DNA of 64,000 nt from Marsupella aquatica. Taxonomy: Eukaryota; Marchantiophyta. The stretch is from assembly GCA_973895155.1 (NCBI GenBank), contig OZ316899.1, positions 15,686,001 through 15,750,000 on the forward strand. The letters are read 5' to 3'. Shown here piece after piece: positions 1 through 9,257 of this stretch. The notes beneath the pieces were generated by a model. That model saw nothing but the letters and a program-made list of their open reading frames with translations, searched no databases and had not been told where the DNA came from. The translations under genes were made by a program, and so were the position numbers. How positions within the stretch are numbered: position 1 is the first letter of the stretch; every line of letters begins with the position of its first letter.

Positions 1-1
1 C

Positions 2-829
2 AGCTTCAAGGCCGACCTAAGGGAGAAGGACAAGATGCTCGAACAGACTTACGCCAAGATGAACCAGATGGAGTCTGTCATCATTGCAGAGCTCGACAAG
101 GAGCTAAGAGCAACCCGGGAGGAGAGGACTACCTTGAAACAAGAACGGGAGGAAGCCCAGAAGGAACTAGAGGAGGCATGCAAGGACCTGGATGAGACCC
201 AGGAGGAGTTGGAGGAAATCACGAGGAAGATGGAGAACCTCCAGCGGCGGGCCGACAACCAAACGGAGCGGCTGAAGAAACAAGCCGCAGTATTTAAGTG
301 CTTGTCTTCATCAGGCCCAACTCCAATTGGGGCAACCAAGTTACCAGGAGTGGTACTGGCCGAAGAAAAAGCCGCGCCACCTGCACCAGTGCCGGAAGTA
401 AGTGGGAAGGGGAAGGGACTAGCTGCCAAACCAGAAAAGAAGAAAAAGCGGAAACCTTCAGGGTCAAGGAGTAATCCGACTCCACAAGCCGTGGTGACCA
501 AGGAGGTAGAACCAGCACCATCCTCCGGCATGAATACGGCAATAGATCCCGCTATCATCACAGGTGGGGGTGGTGCGGCCCAAGCCGAACTACTCAGTAA
601 TGAGGCCGGTATTCCAGATCCGCCTCTTGAGCAGGCCGGGGAGACCGTAGCCGAGGCTGAGGCAGTAACCGATTCCCGAGCCGATGCCGACGCCGATGGT
701 GGACCCAGTCAGGCCGATGGAGAGTTGACTCAGTCAAGGGCAGGTAATCTGTCAGAAAATGAACCTACGGCAGTGGCTGAGGAGGAAGCGTTGGGGGCGT
801 CCATTAAGGATCCACCACCGGTGTCGTGA
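2..829 (+). CDS. Coiled-coil ORF, 3' part, Ty3/gypsy-associated (truncated by window edge)
   Basis: The frame is open to the left edge, so the true start lies outside the window. The first half is a charged Glu/Lys/Arg-rich segment with heptad-like spacing, best read as a long coiled coil. It is followed by a Pro/Ala-rich linker, a basic KKKKRKP patch and an acidic low-complexity tail. The product closely matches the C-terminal half of the minus-strand ORF at 1564-3700, which ties it to the same retroelement family. It lacks about nine residues that the other copy carries in the coiled coil, and its last 60 or so residues differ. It sits just before a candidate LTR, so it probably occupies the additional-ORF position between pol and the 3' LTR. 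The function is unknown; a structural or gag-like role is a guess. Confidence 0.6.
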   Translation, partial: SFKADLREKDKMLEQTYAKMNQMESVIIAELDKELRATREERTTLKQEREEAQKELEEACKDLDETQEELEEITRKMENLQRRADNQTERLKKQAAVFKCLSSSGPTPIGATKLPGVVLAEEKAAPPAPVPEVSGKGKGLAAKPEKKKKRKPSGSRSNPTPQAVVTKEVEPAPSSGMNTAIDPAIITGGGGAAQAELLSNEAGIPDPPLEQAGETVAEAEAVTDSRADADADGGPSQADGELTQSRAGNLSENEPTAVAEEEALGASIKDPPPVS

Positions 830-1514
830 CGGTGCAAGGGCGTCGTTCCTTTTAGGGAGGGCGGACGTGGAGGGAGGAGGCGTGAGTGGGCAGGGCGGGC
901 GCTGATCTCCAAGTTTAAGATTAGGATCAGGACCAGGAGCGGCCCCGACACTTAGCTTAGTGGGATTGCGGTCCCACTGGTAGGAGCAACACTTGTGCTC
1001 CTGCCTTGCTGTACATAGGTAGATTCGGGCAAGTAGATTACTGTTAAGTAGATTAGGCTTACGATGCAAAGAATGGCGGATCCACTACCAGGATAAGTAC
1101 CTGGGCAGCGGGGAGCTTAGGGCCTCTTCTTTAGCAAGTTTTTAGTTTGCACCAGCCGGGCTGGGATCAAGTAGTACGAGAAGCTCTCGGTTAGTCATAC
1201 AGTGACCCTTGTGTATATTCATGTTTCCTCATGCCTAAGAGCTGAATAGAGTTGGCCTCACGGCTTAGTTCGCAGAGCTTGTGTATGAGATGTACTGTTT
1301 GTATGGCAAGTGCATGGTATGACTCAGTCAGAATGAGTCATTTTGCTATTTGTGTGTCGCATTAACTTGTGTGAAGAGTGCCCACATCAACCAAAAGGAA
1401 GGAAAGTAAGTAGGGGAGTGAGAGTTGGATGTGTCGAGCTGAGATTTAGGTCTTAGCGGCTTAACCAAGCCTATTGGGGATCATTCCGGCGGCGGAATCC
1501 AAACATACCTAACA
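830..1514 (+). repeat. Candidate 3' LTR region of a plus-strand Ty3/gypsy element
   Basis: There is no coding potential here. The segment follows the coiled-coil ORF and ends with an imperfect palindrome (TTCCGGCGGCGGAA, 1486-1499) followed by ATACCTAACA. The same end signature recurs at 46787-46817 and, inverted, near 8548-8570, as expected for LTR termini of one family. The left boundary is not resolved. Confidence 0.45.
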
Positions 1515-1563
1515 AGACGGAGGGGAAGACAGGGGAAGGCCTAGATTAGGCCGGCTACGTATC

Positions 1564-3700
1564 TCATGACCCGATGAAGGATCTGTCCAATATATGTGTG
1601 TAAAATGTTAATAGTAGTAGTAGAAGGTTAGCAGCGTCCCATGCCGCTAAGCCGCGGAAACGGCCTCGCCAAGCGCGAATCATGGTCTCCCCGGCCTCAG
1701 CCTCGGCTATGGTCTCCCCGGCCTGCTCAAGAGGCGGATCTGGGATACCGGCCTCATTACTGAGTAGTTCGACTTGGGCCGCACCATCCCCACCTTTGAT
1801 GATAGCGGGATCTATTGCCGTGTTCATGCCGGAGGTTGGTGCTGGGTCTACCTCCTTGGTCACGGCCTGTGGAGTCGGATTACTCCTTGACCCTGAAGGT
1901 TTCCGCTTCTTCTTCTTTTCTGGTTCGGCAGCTGGTCCCTTCCCCTTCCCACTTACTTCCGGCACTGGTGCAGGTGGCGCGGCTTGTTCTTCGGCCAGTA
2001 CCACTCCTGGTAACTTGGTTGCCCCAATTGGAGTTGGGCCTGATGAAGACAAGCACTTAAATATTGCGGCTTGTTTCTTCAGCCGCTCTGTTTGGTTGTC
2101 GGCCCGCCGCTGGAGGTTCTCCATCTTCCTCGTGATTTCCTCCAACTCCTCCTGGGTCTCATCCAGGTCCTTGCGCGCCTCCTTTAGTTCCTTCTGGGCT
2201 TCCTCCCGTTCCCTGTGGGCTTCCTCCAGTTCTTTCTTCAAGGTAGCCCTCTCCTCCCGGGTTGCTCTTATCTCCTTGTCGAGCTCTGCAATGATGACAG
2301 ACTCCATCTGGTTCATCTTGGCGTAAGTCTGATCGAGCATCTCGTCCTTCTCCCGTAGGTCGGCCTTGAAGCTGGCCGTCAGGGACGCAAGCTCCTGCTG
2401 CAGCGCCATAATCCCTTGATAGGATTTCCCTAACTCGGCCTCCTTCTGCTCAAGGGCTCCGCGAATTTTCTTGAGCTCCCCCTTCAACGCCCATTCCTTT
2501 CTTTGGGTCTCCGCCATGGCCCGGTTGTTGGATGTTATGTGGGCCTCCTCTGCATTCCTCAGCTCCTTCTTCCATTTCTCCCTGTCCTTGATTGCGTCGG
2601 CCAATTCTCCTTGGGTCCGCGTCAGTAGATTCTCGATCATCCGATTATCAGATTGTGCGGTATCCAACTGGCCCTGCATGATATTTAGCTCATGTCGCTT
2701 AATCCGCAGCTCATCTTGGGCTTTCTTGGCCACCCTCAGGTCCTTGATTTCGGCTTCCCTTTCCCTAAGCCGACGGATGACCTCGTCCTTCTTGCTTCTT
2801 TCCAAGGCCACCGCTTCTTCTAATTGGCGCTTCTCCAACATCTCCCTCTGGAAAAAGGGTCCCTGCTCCAACTCCTCCCCAAATATGCTGAGCGCCAGTT
2901 CTCCACACATCTCCCCGTACTCCATGGCTCTGTCTTTAGCATAGTTGGAGGAAGTAGAAGTCATCGGCATCATCCACCGCGGCCTCTGCTCCCAAGCCGT
3001 CTTGCGGATCTCTTCAATCGTGGCTAGAGGGTTTGCTTCCTTTTTTGGCTAGCCGCTTGATGTCCTCCGGCCAATCTCCTCCTGGCAAATCCTTTTCTCT
3101 AGCCAGGGCTGCCTCCTCTTCCTGCCTGATTCGCTCCTGAAATTCCTGCGCCGTCTGTTTTATGCCGTCAAAGCTCGGGGGAGCAACATCTGGTGGGGGA
3201 GACTCAGGGCTACTCTGCTGGTTGGGGTCCCCTCGTACTACCCTTGGAAGTGTGGGGATAAACCGGCCACAGGTCCTTACTCCTGGAACGTGATGGTCCG
3301 ACCCATAGCCGGAGTTATCATGGCTGCAATCCTCCACTGCCTCCTCTACTTCTTGGACTTCCGGCTTCTCCCTCTCCTCTTTGGCCGTAGGAGCTTCAGG
3401 CAATTCTGCCTCAGATTCAGAGCTTGAGACTCCCACGTACATTCGAACACCCGGCTTGGATTCTGGCCTGATTCTCTCCTTGTCTCCAGTAAAGGGGTTT
3501 TCCCTTGTAAGCCGGTGTAGGCCTACCTCTGGAGCAGTGTCCTGCATTGTTGCCGTTGCCATTGTCGTTGCTGATGCCAATCTCTTTTCTTTCTCCAGTA
3601 GTTTCAGCAGATTCTGCATGCCTGGTTGCTGCATTGGCAAGTCCTCCGTCAATTGGCTGATCGACTGGTACGCCGTCCAGCCGTGAAAAGAAGTCAGCAT
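1564..3700 (-). pseudogene. Additional coiled-coil ORF downstream of gypsy pol, one frameshift
   Basis: Two overlapping frames read as one protein of about 700 residues. The upstream part (3700-3014) is acidic and Ser/Pro-rich. The downstream part (2973-1564) is a long Glu/Lys/Arg coiled coil ending in the Pro/Ala tail shared with the ORF at 2-829. The second frame stays open upstream of its first ATG with coding-like residues (EEIRKTAWEQRPRW), so a single-base slip in the A6 run near 3045 best explains the split. It directly follows the RNase H region of pol on the same strand, where integrase would be expected; I see no HHCC or DDE integrase motifs. Extra ORFs between pol and the 3' LTR are known in plant Ty3/gypsy elements. 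The function is unknown. Confidence 0.55.
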
Positions 3701-4407
3701 TGAGGTGTGCCTTTCCTGGCCGAACCCGAACTTCGTAGTTAAATTCCTGGAGAAGTAGCACCCAACGGGCTATCCGTCCCGTTACGTCTGCTTTGTTGAC
3801 CATGTACTTCAGGCTGTCGTGATCCGTGTGGAAGATGACCTTGTAGCCGAGCAGATAGTGCCGGAACTTCTTACATGAGTAGATTATGCCCAGTGCCTCT
3901 CGATCCGTGGGGAATAATTTTTTTTGGCTGTGAATAATTGACGGCTAGCGAAGTAGATGGGGTGGTCACGTCCGTCCGTATCAAGCTGACTAAGCACAGA
4001 CCCGATACAGAACCCTGACACGTCGACATACACGTGGAACTCCTTGTTCCAGTCTGGAGTGACAATGATAGGTGCGGTGGTGAGTCTTTTATGGAGTTCT
4101 TCGAAAGTAACCCGTCTCCTTGGGGTCTCCTCGATCACCGCGTCCTTTTTCATCATCTCTGTTAAGGGCAAAGCTATTTTAGCAAAATCTTAATGAACCG
4201 ACGGTAATACCCTACGCAGCCCAAGAAGGATCGTACTGCTTTTTGATCCACGGGGAACACCACTGCCATCCAGGCCGCAACTTTCTCTTGGTCCACCTCA
4301 ATGCCCCGTTTGGACACACGATGCCCGAGTAACACCCCCTCCTCTACCCCAAAGAAGCATTTGGCGGGATGTAGTTTGAGGTTAACATCCCGGCATCGTT
4401 GCAACGT
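3690..4407 (-). pseudogene. Ty3/gypsy RT C-terminus and RNase H, frameshifted
   Basis: This continues the reverse transcriptase after the stop at 4408-4410. Reading in pieces gives the RT connection (NLKLHPAKCFFG, SFLGCVGYYRRFI), then RNase H hallmarks: FHVYVDVSGFCIGSVLSQ with the first acidic residue, the TDHDSLKY region, and the typical ending PGKAHLNADFFSR. At least two frame changes separate these pieces, so no functional product is expected. It lies between gag-PR-RT and the coiled-coil ORF, with no integrase after it. Confidence 0.8.
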
Positions 4408-7400
4408 TCATCGTAGGTGTTCGGGGTGCATGGCAACGGTTCCGAAGATGGCAAAGTCATCAATAAATATCTCCATAAATTCCCGTAGGAAATCGTGGAA
4501 GATATTCATCATAAGGCGCTGAAACATGGCCGGGGCGTTACACAGACCGAAAGGCATCCTCTGAAATGCAAAAGTCCCCCACTCCGTAGTGAAAGTTGTT
4601 TTGAGCTGATCCGCGAGGCGAATCCAGATTTGGTTATAACCTGAATACCCGTCAAGAAATGTATAGATTTCATTTTGGGCTACCATATCTAGAACCATAT
4701 CCGTGAATGGTAATGGGTAATGGTCTTTTCGGGTTGCGTCGTTCAGCTTACGGTAGTCCTGACAAATACGAATCTTAGGTTTTCCATCCGTACCTCCCTT
4801 CTTTGGTACAATGACAATGGGAGAGACCCAGTTGCTGGCCATTACCGGGTAGATGATATCGGCGGCGAGGAGATGATCAATTTCCTCCTTCACTAAGATG
4901 GAGTACCTCGGGTTCATGCGACGTTGTCGCTGCCGTACCGCATGGGCTCCTAGGTTCAGATCGATCGTGTGTTCTCCCAACTCGGGGGAGACGCCTGTTA
5001 AATCATGATGACTCCATGCAAACACATCTTCATATTCCTTGAGCAAAGCTTGGATGGATTTTTTAGCCTCCCCTGTCAGAGCGTGGCCCAGGTTAAAAGA
5101 TTTGTCCATCCCAATGGTGTACTTCCGGTAGTGCTCCTTCCTGATGACTTCAACCTGGTTTCGCAGGCTCGGGTCCAGGCTCGCATCAAGCTCAGCTAAC
5201 CGAACTCCTCCGTACATGGGTGGAACCGGGATTGGTCTTGGGGTTGGAGTTACTTCCTCCAATTGCGGAATGGACGGATCCCATGAGACTTGTTTCTTAT
5301 GTCTCGGTCTCGAGTTTTCGGCCTCGGGCGGTTGTTGGACTGGTTCGTGGTCACGAGGCTCTGCAACGGTAGAAGCAGCCTCGGCTCCCTGCTTAGCTGG
5401 AGCCGTGTCCTCCGTCTCGACGAGTTGTTCATGCGTTTCCTCATCCCCGGCAGTAGATGTGCTTGGGGTGGACTCAATGGCAGCCCTCGGGTAATTTAGG
5501 AGATGTGATTCGCGGGTTGCTTCAACTCCGAAGACATCTTCCTCGGACAGGGACGAGATGAGTTCAATCATATTGAGTTCCTCTTCCTCCGAGGTCTCCA
5601 AATCATATTCCTCGGGTCCTTGTGGGGTTTCTCCCTGATAATCGTCCATTGCCCATGATACCCGTACGGTGGGTTCCCCGAACCGTAGCTCCTTCTTTCC
5701 CCAATCCGTGACTACGCGGCCACCGTATAGCCACGGCCTGCCCAGAAGAACTGGGTAAGAGGAGGGACGAACCGGCCTCATAACTAGGAAGTTGAGATAG
5801 AACTCCACCCCTCCCACCAGAGTGAGCACTCGTGTGAGCGTGCCTAATGGGAGGACCCTTGCCCCGTTTGCTAATCTGATAGCTCGGGCTGTGGGTTGAT
5901 ACGTGAGGTATCCTAACTTGACTGACGTTTCTTCAGTCATGATGTTGACTCCCGCTCCTCCGTCTACAAGAACCATCTTGATGGTACAATTATTAATTTC
6001 GATCGAGATGTCTGGCGCTCCAAGGTCCTCGCATATCATGTTGTAGTCCGCGATCCCAACTCGGGGTAGTCTCCTCCTTCGGCGACCCATGAGCAACTCC
6101 CTTAGTTGCCGTCTGTACTGTGGGTTGTTCTGCAGCAGTTGCCCCACCGTCGCTGTAACCAGGCAACTCTTCACGTCCTCCTTAATATCATAGTCCTCCT
6201 TCGTTTCTTCCTTCGGCTGCTGCTTGGCTTCCTCTTGTTTATCTTGCTTTTCTTGCTCCTGTCGCCGGGCTGTCTCGGCTGCTTTGCTGTCCTTATCGAT
6301 TGCCTTCTGGTATTCCCGAGCTTCGTAAGCCTCCAGCTGTTTCTTTACCAATTCTTTGATGCGGGGGAAAAATAGCTTCGGGTCGTCCCGTCGGTAGTCA
6401 TCATCCTTCTCCGTGGGTATATCTATCGCTGGCTGCACCGGAGTAGTATCTTTCTTTTTCCTGCGTTTCTCCTCCTGCTTCTCTTCCTTCCGTTCAGCTC
6501 TTGTTGACACACGATAGCACTCAGCCTCATCAGATGGATTAGGGTGTTCCGCCACGTCCACCAGATTCACCCACTCGGTGTTGTCATCTTGCCATTCTAC
6601 AGCAATCATTTGGACGACTGCATCGCTCGTGGCCGGTCCAGCCTGGGCCGGTCTAGCTGCGCTCGTTCGAGCAGCGATTACCAACGGACAGTTGGCCGTG
6701 GAATGAGCCTCCGTTTTGCAGACTTGACATAGTGGGGTGCCTCGGCCATCTCCCTGACGTCTTGGTTCGGTGCATTCCCTCGCAAAGTGTCCTGGCTTTT
6801 CACAGTTATAACAAACCGGGGATCGCCAAATCCCTGGCTTAGGAGGGATGCTCGGGTTACTGATAACCTGGAAACTCCGGCCATTGTTTGGGTAGGGGTA
6901 TGCAGTTCTACCCGCTAAAGTACGTGGACCTATCATTGAAATCTGGTACACGGAATGAGGAGGGTCCTCAAAGAAATACTCCGTGGACTCCGATTCGGGA
7001 CCCGGGTTGTCAACATCATCCAGCTCTACTTGGTGAACTCGGTTCTTCCACCTTGGGCATTCCTGCACCACATGGCCGGATTGGAAGCACTTTGAACACC
7101 ACGCATGGGCTCGAATCTCAGATGGCTTCTTCTTCTCCACCGGATTTTCTGCAAGATGTACTGACAGTGCTTTGAGTCGATCCGTGATTTCGTTCAGCTT
7201 GTCTGCTTCGGCAGCCTTTGGATCTGGTATCATTCTTCGCGCCCGGGGTTTGATCTTCCCCTCCTTCTTCACTCGTCTCTTCTTCTTTTTGCTCCGGCTT
7301 CCGCCCTCCGAGTCACTTCCTGATGAACTGGAGGTAGAGGATCCGGTGCTTGAAGCTGAATCCGAACTGGATTCCATCTCCGAGCTGGACGAGGTCGAAC

Positions 7401-8265
7401 GATGTTTCTTCTTCTTCTTGCGTTTCTTCTCCCTCTCGTCGTCCGATTCGGAGTCACTGTCACTGAAGGTCTCGTACTTACCCTTCTTGCGGCGTGCTCG
7501 CTGGCTTCGCCGGGAGTTATAGGTGGACTCCCGGTAAGTTTCGGCGCACGCTATGGCCGCCTGCATTGAAATTGGATTATTCTGGCGTACCCAAAATTGC
7601 ATATTCGTGGGCAAACCATGAAGGAACCATGTAAGCTGGAGCGCGTCTCCCGGCCTGGGCCGGATCTTGGCCGCAAGTTTCTGAAACTTCTGAATGAACT
7701 TCCGCAGGGACTCCTTCTTTCCCATGCGAAGCTGGCCAATCTTTAATAGAGAACGCTGTTCTGATCCAATGGCACGAAACTCCTGCAGCAATGCAGCTTG
7801 GAATTGTGCCCATGTAGTCCCGGGTGGCAATGAGTTGTACCATGGATGAGCTTCTCCCCGCATCACCCCCGAGAGGATGGTTAGCTTGATGGCGTCTTCC
7901 CCATTAGCTTTAGCAGTGGCTTCAAACTCATCCAACCATTCATCCGGATCGTCCCCATGACGCCCCTTGAAAGGTCGATAATGAAATCGCGATCGTTGCG
8001 ATATTTGTGGAGGAGCTTGAGCAGCACGGGCCATCGGTGGAGCGGCTGCCATAGGTGGTGGTGGAGGTGGCGGTGGTGGTGGTGGTGGCGGAGGAACCAC
8101 AGCAGGACCGGTCGAACCGGACTCCGAAGGTCCCGGGGGTATGTTCATACGTTGGGGCGATTGCGAGTCCTCCGAGCCTGAAGAATTGGAACTTGTCGTG
8201 GTTGCACTTTCTTGTTCGCTGGTCAATCTCCTCAAGTAAGCTGCTTGAGAACGAGTGACGGGCAT
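4408..8265 (-). CDS. Ty3/gypsy gag-protease-reverse transcriptase polyprotein (premature stop in RT)
   Basis: This 1285-residue retrotransposon polyprotein begins with an ATG followed by a Ser-rich N-terminus and a polyproline run near residues 61-74. A gag-like domain covers about residues 90-250, followed by a Lys/Ser/Asp low-complexity tract at about 255-345. Three CCHC zinc knuckles follow near residues 385 (CSKCFQSGHVVQEC), 485 (CYNCEKPGHFAREC) and 515 (CQVCKTEAHSTANC). An aspartic protease near 765 has the active-site variant DGGAG rather than DTG/DSG. The reverse transcriptase spans about 1090-1285, with the FIDD catalytic box in place of YVDD. The frame ends at a TGA just after FIDD (EHLR stop), while homologous sequence continues in the same frame downstream, so the copy is disabled. 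Integrase is not found. Confidence 0.9.
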   Translation of the reverse strand: MPVTRSQAAYLRRLTSEQESATTTSSNSSGSEDSQSPQRMNIPPGPSESGSTGPAVVPPPPPPPPPPPPPPMAAAPPMARAAQAPPQISQRSRFHYRPFKGRHGDDPDEWLDEFEATAKANGEDAIKLTILSGVMRGEAHPWYNSLPPGTTWAQFQAALLQEFRAIGSEQRSLLKIGQLRMGKKESLRKFIQKFQKLAAKIRPRPGDALQLTWFLHGLPTNMQFWVRQNNPISMQAAIACAETYRESTYNSRRSQRARRKKGKYETFSDSDSESDDEREKKRKKKKKHRSTSSSSEMESSSDSASSTGSSTSSSSGSDSEGGSRSKKKKRRVKKEGKIKPRARRMIPDPKAAEADKLNEITDRLKALSVHLAENPVEKKKPSEIRAHAWCSKCFQSGHVVQECPRWKNRVHQVELDDVDNPGPESESTEYFFEDPPHSVYQISMIGPRTLAGRTAYPYPNNGRSFQVISNPSIPPKPGIWRSPVCYNCEKPGHFARECTEPRRQGDGRGTPLCQVCKTEAHSTANCPLVIAARTSAARPAQAGPATSDAVVQMIAVEWQDDNTEWVNLVDVAEHPNPSDEAECYRVSTRAERKEEKQEEKRRKKKDTTPVQPAIDIPTEKDDDYRRDDPKLFFPRIKELVKKQLEAYEAREYQKAIDKDSKAAETARRQEQEKQDKQEEAKQQPKEETKEDYDIKEDVKSCLVTATVGQLLQNNPQYRRQLRELLMGRRRRRLPRVGIADYNMICEDLGAPDISIEINNCTIKMVLVDGGAGVNIMTEETSVKLGYLTYQPTARAIRLANGARVLPLGTLTRVLTLVGGVEFYLNFLVMRPVRPSSYPVLLGRPWLYGGRVVTDWGKKELRFGEPTVRVSWAMDDYQGETPQGPEEYDLETSEEEELNMIELISSLSEEDVFGVEATRESHLLNYPRAAIESTPSTSTAGDEETHEQLVETEDTAPAKQGAEAASTVAEPRDHEPVQQPPEAENSRPRHKKQVSWDPSIPQLEEVTPTPRPIPVPPMYGGVRLAELDASLDPSLRNQVEVIRKEHYRKYTIGMDKSFNLGHALTGEAKKSIQALLKEYEDVFAWSHHDLTGVSPELGEHTIDLNLGAHAVRQRQRRMNPRYSILVKEEIDHLLAADIIYPVMASNWVSPIVIVPKKGGTDGKPKIRICQDYRKLNDATRKDHYPLPFTDMVLDMVAQNEIYTFLDGYSGYNQIWIRLADQLKTTFTTEWGTFAFQRMPFGLCNAPAMFQRLMMNIFHDFLREFMEIFIDDFAIFGTVAMHPEHLR

Positions 8266-8360
8266 TTACTCATATAAATGCGATGGTTAGTACTACATCG
8301 TGATGTATCCTGCCTAGGTGAATACGCACATGTCTCCCCTCTACGATATGTAGAGTGCCC

Positions 8361-8376
8361 CCTCCATCTAGCGCCA
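8361..8376 (-). other. Candidate primer binding site of the gypsy element
   Basis: The minus strand reads TGGCGCTAGATGGAGG about 95 bp upstream of the gag start. It resembles the TGGCGCTAG-type primer binding sites of plant Ty3/gypsy elements. If correct, the 5' LTR ends immediately upstream, near 8377-8380. Confidence 0.45.
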
Positions 8377-8379
8377 AAA

Positions 8380-9250
8380 CAAAGGCTATGTCACGTCGTC
8401 GGCTGCGGCCTTAACTCAGACTTCAGCTTAGACGGGCACATCCCTCGTAAATCTGAGGGTTCGGGCAGGAAGGGAAGCATGTAATGCACCTTATTCTCGT
8501 AAACTAGCGCTAAGTGCGCATACTGCTAAATACGGACACCTCCTAGGTATGGTTTGTATTCCGCCGTCGGAACGTACCTTAGTCGATAGCAGGATCGACC
8601 CCGGCTTAAGGGCTTCTAAGCCTTCGTGCTGTCCGCCTTCGATCCGGATTCGATGATACAGGTCCTCAACCCGTGCTTGCAACCACTTACCCGCAGGCTG
8701 CACCCTGTGCACGTCTTGAGTAGTGCGTTTGGCCTGGCGCTGTCACCCATATACGAGAAACCCACACACATACACGCGCACATGCATACAATCTCGATTT
8801 ACACGAAGGAAAATGATGGGAAAGGATTTTACTACAAAGGGAACATATGCGTACACTTAGTTGACCCGACAGCCCCGGAATGAATAGGTTCAAGGCCGAG
8901 GGTGCACACTACAACGGAGCCCGGCTCTGCACTCGCCCGGCGAGCTTAGTCCTACCCCCTCCCCTTGGTACTCTTTCATTCCCAGAGGTCGGGACTCCCC
9001 GCACATACCGCGGACGTCCAACTCTACAACTAAAAACCCCCCCTGCCTCTACCGAGGGGTGCACTAAATACTAAGGGACGAGGGACGGGGTGTCCTCTCG
9101 CCGAAGATTCGCTGACTAAGGTCCTAACTAAGCTGACAGTCAGGCCGGAAAACGGTTGTGTCTTATTAGAAGATCCTAATCTACGCAGGTTGGACAGCAT
9201 GGCAGCGCTGCTGTACCTAAGGCAGGTGCCTGTCCCAAGAGCCTGACTAA
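8380..9250 (-). repeat. Candidate LTR or leader between two gypsy-type ORFs
   Basis: No gene is supported here. The segment lies between the gag start (8265) and the 3' end of the mobile-domain-like ORF (9258), where an LTR is expected for minus-strand elements. Around 8548-8570 it carries the LTR end signature (AGGTATGG then TTCCGCCGTCGGAA), inverted relative to the copies at 1486 and 46787. Boundaries were not resolved. Confidence 0.35.
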
Positions 9251-9257
9251 GCCAGTC

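Larger units (their letters stand above)
1..2374. repeat. Large inverted repeat of the coiled-coil ORF
   Basis: Plus-strand positions 1 to about 665 are near-identical to the minus strand from 2374 down to about 1694. The arms are separated by roughly 1 kb holding the candidate LTR. One arm has an in-frame insertion of about 27 bp. The left arm continues beyond the window. The arrangement fits two elements inserted tail to tail, or an inversion. Confidence 0.7.

Noticed and set aside
7957-8258. Plus-strand Val/Trp/Arg-rich frames
   Set aside because: They are antisense to the polyproline and Ser-rich start of the gypsy gag.
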